NCBI RefSeq assembly: GCF_018613235.1
Contig: NZ_JAGGQP010000029.1
Span: 227,335-291,334 of the forward strand
Reading direction: 5' to 3'
DNA from: Bacillus sp. ISL-41
GTDB lineage: Bacteria > Bacillota > Bacilli > Bacillales > Cytobacillaceae
Length of the DNA: 64,000 nucleotides
Under the pieces are notes generated by a model that saw only the letters and a program-made list of their open reading frames with translations, was not told the DNA's origin and did no database searches. Positions 1 to 10,000 of the stretch are shown one piece after another. Each line of letters starts with the position of its first letter. Positions within the stretch are counted from its first letter, which is position 1. Both the position numbers and the translations under genes were made by a program.

Positions 1-760
1 TGATGATCGCAAAAAATGTATCAGATATGGGTACACCGAGGATAATAATAGGAACAATCAATGAAATGACTGTGACATTTTTGAATCCCAACAGGGAAAG
101 GACAGCTATGATATAGCCTAGGAACAATGCTCCTGTATCTCCCATGAAAATCTTTGCTGGATGGAAATTGTAAAACAGGAAACCAAGTGTGCTTGCAAGC
201 AATACTGCAGCGATAGCAACAACATAGAAATTACCCATAATCAACGCCATAAAAGCGATTGTGATCAATGCAATGGATGATACGCCTGCAGCCAGGCCAT
301 CCAGACCATCAATCAGGTTGATGGCATTGGTAATTCCGACAATCCACAAAATGGTCAGCGGGATACTCAAGTAACCGAATTCGATTACTCCGCCAAACGG
401 CAGGTTAATAAATGATACGAGCACATCGCCCCAAACGACCACAACAATGGCTGCTGCCAATTGGCCAGCAAGTTTTACTTTAGCGGAAAGTTCGAACATA
501 TCATCGAAAATTCCGGTTAAAATAATGATTAAGCTGCCAAGTACCAGCGGCCAGTGGGTTGCACTGCTTGGCTGGAGTACGAGCAAGCCGACGATGAAGC
601 TGATATAAATTGCTAAGCCCCCGAGTCGAGGCATGATTTTTTGATGGACTTTTCTTTGATTAGGTTTATCTGTCGCGCCGATTTTAATGGCAAACCTTTT
701 TACCAGCGGCGTGATCAAAATGGAGGTGATAAAACAAATGAACATTGTAACATAAATCAT
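1..760 (-). CDS. Undecaprenyl-phosphate sugar-1-phosphate transferase (TagO/WecA/MraY family), 3' end outside window
   Basis: Partial membrane enzyme that would start wall-polymer synthesis by moving a GlcNAc-1-phosphate-type group onto undecaprenyl phosphate. Reading the minus strand from ATG 760 gives a hydrophobic multi-span protein with the family signatures: KVHQKIMPRLGG near residue 32, the acidic FDDMFEL loop near residue 91, NAINLIDGLDGLAAG near residue 140, and PAKIFMGDTGALFLG near residue 205. An AGGAGG ribosome site lies just upstream (764-772). The gene runs off the left edge. Its place beside secA2/slaP fits a wall-polymer locus. TagO versus a WecA paralogue cannot be decided here. 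Confidence 0.9.
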   Translation of the reverse strand, partial: MIYVTMFICFITSILITPLVKRFAIKIGATDKPNQRKVHQKIMPRLGGLAIYISFIVGLLVLQPSSATHWPLVLGSLIIILTGIFDDMFELSAKVKLAGQLAAAIVVVVWGDVLVSFINLPFGGVIEFGYLSIPLTILWIVGITNAINLIDGLDGLAAGVSSIALITIAFMALIMGNFYVVAIAAVLLASTLGFLFYNFHPAKIFMGDTGALFLGYIIAVLSLLGFKNVTVISLIVPIIILGVPISDTFFAII

Positions 761-1200
761 GTTGGTCCTCCTTAATTAATAGCATAACCAATGCGGGTTT
801 ATTTTGAACATCTAATTGATGACTTTTCCGTTATAAATTGTCAGTGCACAATGCAGTTGTCAGAACTGTCTCCAGTGCATGTCTAAAGCCGAAATGAGCA
901 ATTGCTCAGATTACCACAAAAAGCATTATAGCATAAGTTAGTAAACTCTGAAACAACTAATATTCCTAACTATCGACAAATATCTTCATTTTACTAGTAC
1001 ATTTCCCAATTTCCCATTAAAGCAAACGCATTCCAGCCCCCTATACTTTTCGTAAATAACCTGATTATTTAGTGGGTACTCAACTCAATCTTTTATATAG
1101 ACGTTGTGTAATACGAATAAGTTACCGAGAATAATAGAAAAATTTGTCACCTTGGCAAAACATACTATTATAAGGAAATAAATGATATACTACTATAAAA

Positions 1201-1320
1201 AGCGGAAGCGCCTCGTTCAGCCACGACAAGCGCTGGAGGGCCGCCCTATGAAGTCGTTCTTTGACTTCATAGGGCGGACCGAAGCGACTCGAGGGGCTAG
1301 GCGCTGGAGCTGGACACTAC
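1201..1320. repeat. Dispersed-repeat-like palindromic element upstream of secA2
   Basis: A GC-rich block in an otherwise AT-rich 615-base gap. It holds a perfect 15-bp inverted repeat (1241-1255 and 1263-1277, 7-base loop) and an outer pair AGCGCCT (1207-1213)/AGGCGCT (1299-1305). Its composition and nested palindromes suggest a mobile or REP-like intergenic repeat; similar GCGCC..GACAAGCGCTGGAGG blocks are, from memory, common between Bacillaceae genes. It has no long T-run and no coding potential. The rest of the gap (761-1200) shows only AT-rich promoter-like sequence, for example TTGTCA at 1144 with TATTAT about 16 bases downstream. Confidence 0.6.
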
Positions 1321-1375
1321 TCAAAGTGAAAAAGCTAAATAAAATATTCAAACATGATTAAGGGAGCGTTAATGG

Positions 1376-3733
1376 ATGCTGTCGATTTTAAAGAAGAAAT
1401 TTGGCGATTCGAATGAGAAGCGCCTAAAAAAATATAGAAATCTGGTCGAACAGATTAATCAACTTGAATCAAATATAGAAAAGCTGACTGATGATGAACT
1501 TAAAAATAAAACAGTTTACTTCAAGGAGCAGCTGGCAAATGGAAAAACGGTCGACGACATCAAGGTCGAGGCTTTTGCGGTCGTCCGCGAAGCGTCAAAG
1601 CGTGTGCTGGGGATGCGCCATTATGATGTGCAATTAATTGGCGGGCTTGTCCTAAACGAAGGCAATATCGCTGAGATGCCTACCGGAGAAGGAAAAACAC
1701 TGGTCGCTTCTTTGCCCAGCTATTTGAGGGCTCTTGAGGGCAAGGGTGTCCATGTCATCACCGTCAATGATTACCTTGCGACACGAGACCGCAACCAGAT
1801 CGGTAAAATTCACGAATTCTTAGGTCTGACAGTCGGTTTGAATGTTCCGGCGATGCAGCCCGAGGAAAAGCAATTTGCTTATAAAGCGGACATCACTTAT
1901 GGGATCGGAACGGAATTCGGCTTCGATTATCTTCGTGATAACATGGTTGCCAGTGTAGCACAGCGAGTCCAGCGGCCATATCACTACGCAATCATAGACG
2001 AAATTGACAGCGTCTTGATTGATGAAGCGAAGACACCTCTTATCATTGCTGGTAAAATGAAATCCAGTGCTGATTTACATTACATAGGCGCGAGGCTTGC
2101 CAAGCGATTTGTGAAGGATGTTGATTACACATTCGATGAAGAAACTAAGGCAACTAGCCTGACGGATGTCGGAATCGATAAAGTCGAAAAAGCCTTCGGT
2201 GTCGACAACCTTTATGAACTCGAGCACCAAACCCTTTACCACTATATGATACAGGCTGTTCGCGCTCACGTGATGTTTGAACTGGATGTTGACTATATCA
2301 TTAAGGATGGCAAAATCATGCTGGTTGACATGTTCACTGGCAGGATCATGGAAGGACGTTCGCTTTCTGATGGTCTTCATCAGGCGCTTGAAGCTAAAGA
2401 AGGTCTCGAGGTTACTGATGAAAATAAAACTCAGGCCTCCATTACTATCCAGAACTATTTCAGGATGTATCCTATCTTATCTGGTATGACTGGTACTGCG
2501 AAAACTGAAGAAAACGAATTTCGCCATGTATATGGAATGGATGTCATCCAGATTCCTACGAATAAACCAGTCATCCGGCAAGACATGGAAGATCTTGTTT
2601 TCGAAACAAAGGACCAGAAATACAAGGCAGTTACAAAAGAGGTAAAAGAGCGCCATGCGAAAGGCCAGCCAGTCCTGATTGGAACAACCTCCATTCTCCA
2701 GTCGGAAAAAGTGGCAGAATACCTTGATAACGAAAAAATGGAGTATCAGTTACTGAATGCCAAGACTGTTGAACAGGAAGTCCAGCTGATTTCCCAGGCA
2801 GGACAGCGTGGCCGTATCACGATTGCGACAAACATGGCTGGCAGAGGTACAGATATCCTTCTTGGCGAAGGCGTTGCCGATTTAGGGGGACTTCATGTCA
2901 TTGGTACCGAAAGACATGAGAGCAGACGAGTGGATAACCAGCTAAAGGGACGATCTGGCCGACAGGGTGACCCAGGTTCATCCCAGTTCTTCATTTCCAT
3001 TGAAGATGATATGTTCCGCCGTTTTGCCCAGGATGACCTGGAAAAACTGAAGCCTACCGTTATAGCGGATGAAATAGGCATCATTCAGAACAAAAAGATT
3101 CATGAGTTCGTTAATCGTACACAGCGTATTTGCGAAGGGTCAAACTTCTCAATGCGTGAGTATAATTTGAAGCTTGATGATGTCATCAATGAGCAGCGTA
3201 ATGTCATTTATCATTTGCGCAACCGTGTTTTGACAGAGCAGAACCAGATTCCGATCATCTTGCCTCTTCTGGACCGAGCTGTTAACAGTTTGCTAGATAA
3301 ATATTGTCTGGAGGATGAAATTCCGGAAAACTGGCACCTTGGTGAATTGAAAGCCGAGCTGAATCAGTTTTTACCAGCGTCTTCACTTGAATTCCCGGAT
3401 GAAAATTTTGACCGCCGTGCAATTGAAAAAATGGTAGCCAAGATCGTGGAAGAATATAAAACGATGGTAGAACCTTCAAATGATAACCCTAAGCTCCAGG
3501 GTGCGCTGAAAGGTGCTATTATCTTCATTATCGACAGGAACTGGATCCGTCACCTTGAAAATATGAATAGGCTGAAGGAAGGTATTGGGATGCGCCACTA
3601 CCAGCAGGAGGATCCTATGCGCATTTACCAGCGTGAAGGTCTGGAACTATTTGAAATGGCCTATTATAAGATCTCAAAGGAAATCAGCATCCAGTTTGCT
3701 GAGCTGAGAAAATTATCCGAATTACAGGAATAG
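1376..3733 (+). CDS. secA2: Accessory Sec ATPase SecA2
   Basis: ATP-driven preprotein translocase motor of the accessory Sec system, which in Bacillus anthracis exports S-layer proteins. At 785 aa it is shorter than housekeeping SecA (about 840 aa) and lacks the C-terminal zinc-binding cysteine tail. Visible motifs are Walker A MPTGEGKT near residue 102, the DEAD-type IDEIDSVLIDEA near residue 205, NMAGRGTDI and GRSGRQGDPG in the second helicase lobe. The start at 1376 is set by AGGGAG at 1361-1366; an ATG four bases upstream is out of frame and soon stops. slaP follows after 16 bases, and SLH proteins are abundant in the window, so S-layer/SLH protein export is the likely role. Confidence 0.93.
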   Translation: MLSILKKKFGDSNEKRLKKYRNLVEQINQLESNIEKLTDDELKNKTVYFKEQLANGKTVDDIKVEAFAVVREASKRVLGMRHYDVQLIGGLVLNEGNIAEMPTGEGKTLVASLPSYLRALEGKGVHVITVNDYLATRDRNQIGKIHEFLGLTVGLNVPAMQPEEKQFAYKADITYGIGTEFGFDYLRDNMVASVAQRVQRPYHYAIIDEIDSVLIDEAKTPLIIAGKMKSSADLHYIGARLAKRFVKDVDYTFDEETKATSLTDVGIDKVEKAFGVDNLYELEHQTLYHYMIQAVRAHVMFELDVDYIIKDGKIMLVDMFTGRIMEGRSLSDGLHQALEAKEGLEVTDENKTQASITIQNYFRMYPILSGMTGTAKTEENEFRHVYGMDVIQIPTNKPVIRQDMEDLVFETKDQKYKAVTKEVKERHAKGQPVLIGTTSILQSEKVAEYLDNEKMEYQLLNAKTVEQEVQLISQAGQRGRITIATNMAGRGTDILLGEGVADLGGLHVIGTERHESRRVDNQLKGRSGRQGDPGSSQFFISIEDDMFRRFAQDDLEKLKPTVIADEIGIIQNKKIHEFVNRTQRICEGSNFSMREYNLKLDDVINEQRNVIYHLRNRVLTEQNQIPIILPLLDRAVNSLLDKYCLEDEIPENWHLGELKAELNQFLPASSLEFPDENFDRRAIEKMVAKIVEEYKTMVEPSNDNPKLQGALKGAIIFIIDRNWIRHLENMNRLKEGIGMRHYQQEDPMRIYQREGLELFEMAYYKISKEISIQFAELRKLSELQE

Positions 3734-3749
3734 GAAGGATAAGAGGCAT

Positions 3750-4649
3750 ATGTTTTCATTTTTTAAAAGAAATAAAAAAGACGAAATTGAAAAACAGGGT
3801 GATGATTCTGTTATTTCATCGAAAGAGCTGATTGACGAGGAAGGCACTGTTGAGGAACAGGAGGTTTATACTGAACTCTCCCTTCCTCCATCTCTTAATA
3901 TTCCACAGGAGTCACAGTATGTGCTGCGTTTCTTAAACAATGAGCTTCCCCCGTTGAAGCCAAACCAGATCTCACTCGCAGGCATCGAACTTCGGCCTGA
4001 GGAAAACAAACTGATTGTGTCCGCTTTTGTGCGCAACAGTCTCGCAAAAGGAATCCGTCTTTCGGAAACCTCGCTTTTATTGATCGGGCCAAACGGAGAG
4101 CAATTGGCACGTAAGGTATTCAACCTTGCTGATCTCGGTGAAATTCCGGCAAAATCAAGCCGTCCTTGGCACTTTGTTTTTGATAAGAGCGATTTATTGT
4201 CTGAGAAAATTCCATCACAAGGATGGAAGCTTGCCTTTGAACTCAAAAAACATGCAACTCATCGTCTTGATTTGCATGAAACATGGGAAAAAGCGATTCC
4301 TCAAGAAGAAAAGGACAAGCTTGAAAAAATGGTTGAAGGCCTGCCTGCCTTAAAGCAAGGCGAAGTGAATTTCCTTGGACTGCAGGCAAAAGAAAATGAA
4401 AACGGCGGATTAAGTGTCACAGTATTGATCCGGAATGGAAATACGAAGAACATTCAGATTCATCAGTTGCCGTTGCTGGTTGAGGATGCATCAGGGGCCG
4501 TGGTTGCAAAGGGCGGATTCACCCTCGATAACTTTGAAATAAAAGCAAATACAAGCAAACCATGGACATTTATTTTCCCAAAAGAATTGGTGTTAATTGA
4601 ACAACCTGATCTTTCTAAATGGAAGGTAACCATTCCAGAGAAAAACTAG
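3750..4649 (+). CDS. slaP: Accessory Sec S-layer assembly protein SlaP
   Basis: Cytoplasmic 299-aa partner of SecA2 in S-layer protein secretion, as described for B. anthracis. There is no signal peptide: the protein starts with a basic MFSFFKRNKKDEIEK stretch and then an acidic linker. Two similar beta-rich halves follow (about residues 55-165 and 190-295), each with a 'VRNS/IRNGNTKNI...PWxF(V/I)F' pattern typical of paired Ig-like or DUF-type modules. It sits 16 bases after secA2 with GGAAGG as ribosome site and ends at a rho-independent terminator. The name rests on synteny with secA2 plus this architecture. Confidence 0.85.
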   Translation: MFSFFKRNKKDEIEKQGDDSVISSKELIDEEGTVEEQEVYTELSLPPSLNIPQESQYVLRFLNNELPPLKPNQISLAGIELRPEENKLIVSAFVRNSLAKGIRLSETSLLLIGPNGEQLARKVFNLADLGEIPAKSSRPWHFVFDKSDLLSEKIPSQGWKLAFELKKHATHRLDLHETWEKAIPQEEKDKLEKMVEGLPALKQGEVNFLGLQAKENENGGLSVTVLIRNGNTKNIQIHQLPLLVEDASGAVVAKGGFTLDNFEIKANTSKPWTFIFPKELVLIEQPDLSKWKVTIPEKN

Positions 4650-4652
4650 CAC

Positions 4653-4686
4653 AAAAAACCGGGTTCTCATTTGAGACCCGGTTTTT
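4653..4686 (+). terminator. Terminator of secA2-slaP
   Basis: Inverted repeat AAACCGGGTTCTCA / TGAGACCCGGTTT with a one-base bulge and a T-run, four bases after the slaP stop. Confidence 0.85.
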
Positions 4687-4719
4687 AACTGGAGTGATTT
4701 GCCTGCTCTTAAATAAAAT

Positions 4720-4756
4720 ATGAAGAGTACCTGTTACTAGAACAGGTACTCTTCAT
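4720..4756. repeat. Perfect 16-bp inverted repeat in the slaP/subtilase gap
   Basis: Arms 4720-4735 and 4741-4756 are exact reverse complements with a 5-base loop. There is no T-run on the plus strand and only AT-rich sequence on the minus strand, so it is not an obvious terminator. It could be a stabilising hairpin, a protein-binding site or a miniature repeat. Confidence 0.6.
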
Positions 4757-4950
4757 CGGCCAGAACCCAACCATCGCACATATTTGAAATTACAAAACAG
4801 GAATTGTGCTACACTCCTATTTTACCACGTTGGCATCTTTATACAAGGATAAAATAAGAAATATTGTCATATTTAAGCAGAGTTTTATGGGATTATATCT
4901 ATAACATTTTTCTGAAATTTTAAGCAATATAGACATTTCGACTCATATGA

Positions 4951-4986
4951 AAAGAGAGCAATGAATTAGTAACCCATTGCTCTCTT
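4951..4986 (-). terminator. Terminator of the subtilase gene
   Basis: AAGAGAGCAATG ... CATTGCTCTCTT hairpin that on the minus strand runs into TCTTTTCAT, just past the stop at 4993. Confidence 0.75.
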
Positions 4987-4992
4987 CTAGTA

Positions 4993-7900
4993 TTATTTCA
5001 CATAGACTTTCAGCTTGTACGGCTGAAGGGTCGAACCACCATGGAAATCAGTGATCTTCACCTGGTAAGTGCCCCTCTTCAACGTAACCGGCATAACTTC
5101 AGCGTCTCCTTCAGCATAGTAATCTGCTGAATGGATCAGCTTTCCGTTTTGGTACAGCTCGATTTTACCATCGGATTCGAATGAAGTCTCAAGCTTGATG
5201 ACTCCTGATACCGTACGGCCTACTGTGAATGTGTACCAATCTTCATCTCCAAAAGCATGCCCAGAGTTGAAGTGGCCTGTTGATTCCCACATATCAGCTG
5301 TCATGCGCTTCATTTCGATTGGCTTTGACGCGATATTGTTTGTTACTTTATTGCCTGCATCTTCATCCTTAGCATTTACTGCAGCAACAGTAAGCTTGTA
5401 AGGCATGAGCGTTAAAGGCGTGCTGCTATCCGGCCATCCGGCAGCGACAATGATATAGTTGCTATCCTTCTTGGCTTTGAACGAACCGAATGTATAGCCG
5501 TTCACTACACCTTTTTCAATATATTGAACCAGGCTATATTCTTCTTCATCCAGCTTGCGGTTCTTGTTCTTATCCTCAACAACCTGTATGAAACCGTAGA
5601 ATGGGCTTACGATTTCTTTTGGAAGGTTCTTCAGATCTTTAGTGAGCTTTCCATTCTCAAGGGTTACCCCGTAAACCTGGTCTGCTTTTGATTCAAGGTA
5701 GAATACATCCTGGTCATTCGGCATGCCGAAGTTGCCGACTACTACTGAACCAGGAATATTTTTGACATCCTCAAGCTTGTCGTTATCCTCATACTTGTCT
5801 TCTGCAGCAGTTGTTAATAGCTTGGAAGTGAAGGAATACTCATCAAAACTGATTTGGTTTCTCATATAATCGTTACCGATGCGAATTAGATACTGTTCAC
5901 CTTTTTCAAGGCCAGTGTATACCTTCGGATTTAGGGTTTCTCCCATCATATCCCATGCCATATTTGTGCCGACATAGTTCAGCCATGTAACTTCTTGTCC
6001 GTCTTCCATTTCTTCAACTTCAATTTTGTAGATTTCGAACCACGGAATATTGCCCTGCTCATCAAAATTGAATTCATATACACCAGTTTCTTTTGGTGTC
6101 ATTTTGAAGAAGTCTTCATCTTCGAACGAAGATAAATATCCTTTGCCCTTACCATCTGTTTTATATTCACGTGCATTTTCAAGAATCATGTTAATGAATT
6201 CCTGTTCCCCATCGTCATGCGCAACTTTTACAGAGCCTTCTTTCTGTACAGCTGCTGCTTGTTTAAACAGGTTTCTCTGGCTTTCAATTGTACCCTCTGC
6301 TTCACCTTCTTCAATTGGCTCTTCAGGATAATACATTTCTTCTGGGTACGGAAGATTGTCTTCATCTGCTGGCATTACTTTACCAGAAATGTTGAATGTG
6401 TATGGAACCATTGAGCTTTCTGGATCACTTGATTCCATGAACATATCAAAGCCATAGTAATACTCGTACATGCCATAGTAGTTGCTTGGCTTATTTGACA
6501 CTTTCACAGCATATGCCATACCAGGTTCTGCCTGGAATGTCAGGGTTTCACCCTCGCTGATGCCGCCAAAGTTAGAGTAGTGCCATGGATCGATTTCTTC
6601 CTCATGGCCTTCATGTGCTGCACTATATTTACCTTGGTCCGGATCCTCTTCGCCAGGCATCTCCTCACCAGGCATTGGCATCAGCATTTCCAGCGGATAA
6701 ACGCTGATTGCGGAATTAACGCCAGGTACTGCACTAACATCCAGCTTGACTACCTGTCTTTCTGCAACTGAGAAAGTAAAGTAATCATCATCCCCTTCAT
6801 TCCCTGTAAAAGTAAGCGGGGATTCACTGCCATCATAAGGGATCGATTCAATCGCAATTGGGTTTTCAAGGCTCGACTCATCCTCAGGAGCTGCTGCCTT
6901 ACGGTCAATCACCAACGAATATTGCGAAAGCTTGACAGATGAATCGTCGTAATTGCCGTTCACATCTTTTACGCCGATGAGAAGCATACCATTAGCTGGC
7001 GCCTCGACAAGCTTAGCCTCTGCTTTGCCTTCTCCAACCTTATTCACATCTTCTGACAGCAGGGTTTCACCGCCGGCAATAAAGCGGATCATCATCTTGT
7101 AATCATTAACAGGAGTCCCTTCCAGGATTGCCTGGATGTTATCTCCCTTTTTCACACTGAATTTAACCCATTTTTCTTCAAAAGGTTTTGTAAGAGCTTC
7201 ATTGATTTCAACCGGTTTAGTTACCGCAATCATTTTGCTGTTTCTCAAGATTTGTTGATCGGTTTGTTCTCTCTTAACAAAGGAAGGTACTTTTTTGATA
7301 TCAAACTCTAAAGCTTTAACAGGATTGAGTAAACCATTACCAAACTTCACATCAAATCCCTTTTCACCCAAGTCATCTGCACTGTGTTCAAGAATGTATT
7401 CTACCTGCGCAGGTGTTAGATAAGGATACTTTGATAAAAGAAGTGAAGCTGCTCCGGCAACCACTGGGGAAGCCATGGATGTACCGCTCATTTTCCTGAA
7501 GCTTGATAGCTTTTCAGGTTCATAGATTGTGCTGTACACTTCTTCACCTGGCGCGACAATGTCAACAGAAGGACCAAATGAAGAGTAGTATGATAGCTTC
7601 TTATCTTTATTTACAGAACCAACGCTGATAACCCCTTCATAACCAGCAGGGTAGTTTTTCCAATCATCAGCTGAGTTTCCTGCCGCTGCAACTACAACAA
7701 CGTTTTTCTCAAGTGCGTATTTAACTGCTTCCTCGATGACAGGAGATGGCATCGGACCGCCAAGGCTCATATTAATAACCTTCGCGCCGCCTTTGACTGC
7801 TTCAAGGATTCCTTCGGCGATGGCGTAGTCACTTGCGCCCCATCCCCGGTCGAAAACATCGATGGAAAGAATGTCAGCATCAGGGTTTACACCATGTCCG

Positions 7901-8550
7901 CCAATTCCGTTATCCTTCTTGGCAGCGATGATTCCGGATACGTGTGTACCATGGGAATCAGCCACACCAGGGCTGATCGGATTAACCGTGTTCACACTTG
8001 ATAGGATTTTTCCTTTTAAATCAGGGTGATTTCGATCAATACCAGTATCAATAACGGCTACTTTCACTTTATTTTTGCCAGCAAGCTTTTGCGCTTTTTC
8101 TAATTGCAGCATTGCCTGATGGTACTGCTCGCCCACCTTAGGGTCTTTGATTCCTAACTGTCTATAAAGAACAGAAGGACTGACAGAAGTGACCTTTCCT
8201 GCCTTTTGGTAATTACCAATGACCTTATGTAGATTCTTCTTGTCTTTTACCTTGACTATTGCATAATTCAATCCTGAAACTTGACGGACTAATGTGCCGC
8301 CTAAGCGCTGGTGTTCAGTTGCAGATAAAGGTTTTTGGTATTTAACCACCAAAGTGTCTTCACTAAAAGGCGATTTTTGCTCATCCAATTTCTTCTGAAG
8401 CAAAGGATGGTTCACGGAAACAGCTGAGATCCCCACATGACTGCTTGCATCGGTTTGCGAAAAGGCTGCACCTGTTGGAACAAGCGTTGAACTAGCGATT
8501 AAGCTAGCACTTACCCCAAAAGTAGCAAGACCTTTTTTCAAATTCTTCAT
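4993..8550 (-). CDS. Secreted subtilisin-like serine protease (S8 family), 1185 aa
   Basis: Extracellular peptidase with a signal peptide (about residues 1-31, basic start then SASLIASSTLVPTGAAFS), an inhibitor-type propeptide (about 60-130), and a catalytic domain with Asp168 (VAVIDTG), His200 (DSHGTHVSG), oxyanion Asn292 (AAAGNS) and Ser358 (GTSMASPVVAG). About 760 residues of acidic beta-rich C-terminal sequence follow, including PPC-like modules near 575-610 and 1110-1180 (EDWYTFTV, GTYQVKITD). It has no LPxTG or SLH anchor, so it is probably released or bound non-covalently. Roles could be nutrient proteolysis or processing of surface proteins. It stands alone with its own terminator. 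Confidence 0.92.
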   Translation of the reverse strand: MKNLKKGLATFGVSASLIASSTLVPTGAAFSQTDASSHVGISAVSVNHPLLQKKLDEQKSPFSEDTLVVKYQKPLSATEHQRLGGTLVRQVSGLNYAIVKVKDKKNLHKVIGNYQKAGKVTSVSPSVLYRQLGIKDPKVGEQYHQAMLQLEKAQKLAGKNKVKVAVIDTGIDRNHPDLKGKILSSVNTVNPISPGVADSHGTHVSGIIAAKKDNGIGGHGVNPDADILSIDVFDRGWGASDYAIAEGILEAVKGGAKVINMSLGGPMPSPVIEEAVKYALEKNVVVVAAAGNSADDWKNYPAGYEGVISVGSVNKDKKLSYYSSFGPSVDIVAPGEEVYSTIYEPEKLSSFRKMSGTSMASPVVAGAASLLLSKYPYLTPAQVEYILEHSADDLGEKGFDVKFGNGLLNPVKALEFDIKKVPSFVKREQTDQQILRNSKMIAVTKPVEINEALTKPFEEKWVKFSVKKGDNIQAILEGTPVNDYKMMIRFIAGGETLLSEDVNKVGEGKAEAKLVEAPANGMLLIGVKDVNGNYDDSSVKLSQYSLVIDRKAAAPEDESSLENPIAIESIPYDGSESPLTFTGNEGDDDYFTFSVAERQVVKLDVSAVPGVNSAISVYPLEMLMPMPGEEMPGEEDPDQGKYSAAHEGHEEEIDPWHYSNFGGISEGETLTFQAEPGMAYAVKVSNKPSNYYGMYEYYYGFDMFMESSDPESSMVPYTFNISGKVMPADEDNLPYPEEMYYPEEPIEEGEAEGTIESQRNLFKQAAAVQKEGSVKVAHDDGEQEFINMILENAREYKTDGKGKGYLSSFEDEDFFKMTPKETGVYEFNFDEQGNIPWFEIYKIEVEEMEDGQEVTWLNYVGTNMAWDMMGETLNPKVYTGLEKGEQYLIRIGNDYMRNQISFDEYSFTSKLLTTAAEDKYEDNDKLEDVKNIPGSVVVGNFGMPNDQDVFYLESKADQVYGVTLENGKLTKDLKNLPKEIVSPFYGFIQVVEDKNKNRKLDEEEYSLVQYIEKGVVNGYTFGSFKAKKDSNYIIVAAGWPDSSTPLTLMPYKLTVAAVNAKDEDAGNKVTNNIASKPIEMKRMTADMWESTGHFNSGHAFGDEDWYTFTVGRTVSGVIKLETSFESDGKIELYQNGKLIHSADYYAEGDAEVMPVTLKRGTYQVKITDFHGGSTLQPYKLKVYVK

Positions 8551-8830
8551 TTTACTCCTCCTGCCCTTTCATTTCATTGGAATAGTTATCCAGTTTAATA
8601 GTAACCTGTCCAATAGATTTAAACAACCTGTAAATTCAAAAAATTACCAACACAATGTGACAAGCTTTGGGTGAAATTTGAAAAGAATTGTTTACAGATT
8701 GTCCTTTTATATAGACGTATTGGGACAGGAAAAAGTTCCCTTATTTTTTGAAATTTTTTCAATTTTTTTCATTTTATTGGAGAAGCAGAGACCCATAAGG
8801 GCCCGGGTGGGGTTGTGCAAGCAGCAAATG

Positions 8831-8860
8831 AAAAAAAGGCTGCTATGGCGGCAGCCTTTT
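8831..8860 (-). terminator. Terminator of the patA/patB-like operon
   Basis: AAAAGGCTGC / GCAGCCTTTT stem with a 7-base loop, followed on the minus strand by seven T residues. The rest of the 348-base gap (8551-8898) is AT-rich promoter-type sequence for the divergent subtilase, with no ORF I believe. Confidence 0.85.
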
Positions 8861-8898
8861 ATGAACCGTTTATGTTCTAAGTTTGAAAGCATTGAGTT

Positions 8899-9978
8899 CT
8901 ATTTATTGCTCACATGAAGCGGTTTTTCTTTTAATTGGTCATAAGAGAAATTTTCAAGCTGTGATGACAGATTTTCTACCTTCTTTTCATATTCTTCCAT
9001 TGATTGAATTGGCTTGGTAGCGGCCATCTTTTCCAGCAGAAGATCATTTATATAAGGAAAGTAATGGGACCGGTCGATATAATTCCCAACGTTAAAAGTA
9101 ATATCAGCATCATCCTGAAAATCATAGACGACTGCATTATTAAATTTCTGAAGCTCCTCATAGATTTTTAGCTTCGCCTCTAACCGGGCTTCGTTTATGC
9201 CAGGCTTATCCTCCTGAATGATCATATGCCTTGTAATTGGATATGGCGTGTACATGAAGGTGAATTTGGTATCAGGATATTTTTTAATCATCGGAAGCAT
9301 GTTTACCTTAAAGCTTTCCATGTAAGATTCCAGTGTATGAGCTTCAGCTGGCGGTGCGCTCTGGCCTTCCAGTTCCTTTTTCATCATTTCCACCGTTAAT
9401 GGCTTTTTATTCTCGCCAAATTTATAAAAACTGTAAGGATCCACATTGGATTTTACCAGGTGTTGATTTTCCCATTGATGATCAATTTTTTTAAATGCTT
9501 CATAGCTTAAAAGATATGGAATATCATTGATGATGTTCCGGTCGTATAGAAATTTTGGGAAAGTCGCGTCGACACGGTCCGCCTCCCCTGCCAGGGAATC
9601 ATAATTGATTTCCCAAAAAACATGCTTCACATCTTGGGATTTCATCGCCAGCTCCATGGCTTTCCTCTGCTCTCTTGCAGATGAACCCGAGATGGTTGCA
9701 TTAAATGAGCTTGTCTGAAACAGTTCGTTTATCTTCTCTTCTTTAAAATTGTGGCCCATCGACGTGCCAACGAATAGAGTTTCGTATTCCAAATTCCTGA
9801 TCATCCCTGGAATCTGGTAGCGCATATTGAAGTTTTTTGTGAAAGTACGTTTATAAACTCCATCCTTATGATAGTAAACATAAGGATCTGTCACATAAAC
9901 GATTCCAGCAATGAGCAAGAGCACTGCTCCGAAAACGGCTATGAGTTTAAGAACGAACTTCTTATAATTACGCTCCAC
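8899..9978 (-). CDS. Membrane-anchored SGNH/DltD-like protein, probable wall-polysaccharide O-acetylation partner (PatB-like)
   Basis: Type II membrane protein: one N-terminal transmembrane segment (KFVLKLIAVFGAVLLLIAGIVYV) and an extracellular domain with FVGTSMGHNF in the DltD/AlgX position, where a GxS serine nucleophile is expected. It follows the MBOAT gene, and such pairs transfer acetyl groups to surface polymers; in B. anthracis PatA/PatB pairs acetylate the S-layer-anchoring polysaccharide near secA2/slaP. I place the start at GTG 9978, because GAAGGTGAG lies about 7 bases upstream. An ATG at 9999 has no ribosome site, and a longer reading overlaps the MBOAT gene. Substrate is inferred from context. 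Confidence 0.75.
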   Translation of the reverse strand: MERNYKKFVLKLIAVFGAVLLLIAGIVYVTDPYVYYHKDGVYKRTFTKNFNMRYQIPGMIRNLEYETLFVGTSMGHNFKEEKINELFQTSSFNATISGSSAREQRKAMELAMKSQDVKHVFWEINYDSLAGEADRVDATFPKFLYDRNIINDIPYLLSYEAFKKIDHQWENQHLVKSNVDPYSFYKFGENKKPLTVEMMKKELEGQSAPPAEAHTLESYMESFKVNMLPMIKKYPDTKFTFMYTPYPITRHMIIQEDKPGINEARLEAKLKIYEELQKFNNAVVYDFQDDADITFNVGNYIDRSHYFPYINDLLLEKMAATKPIQSMEEYEKKVENLSSQLENFSYDQLKEKPLHVSNK

Positions 9979-10000
9979 TTGCTGCTCACCTTCTATCATT

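Noticed and set aside
4720..4756. 16-bp inverted repeat as a terminator
   Set aside because: No T-run, and separate convincing terminators for both neighbouring genes lie on either side; kept only as an inverted repeat.
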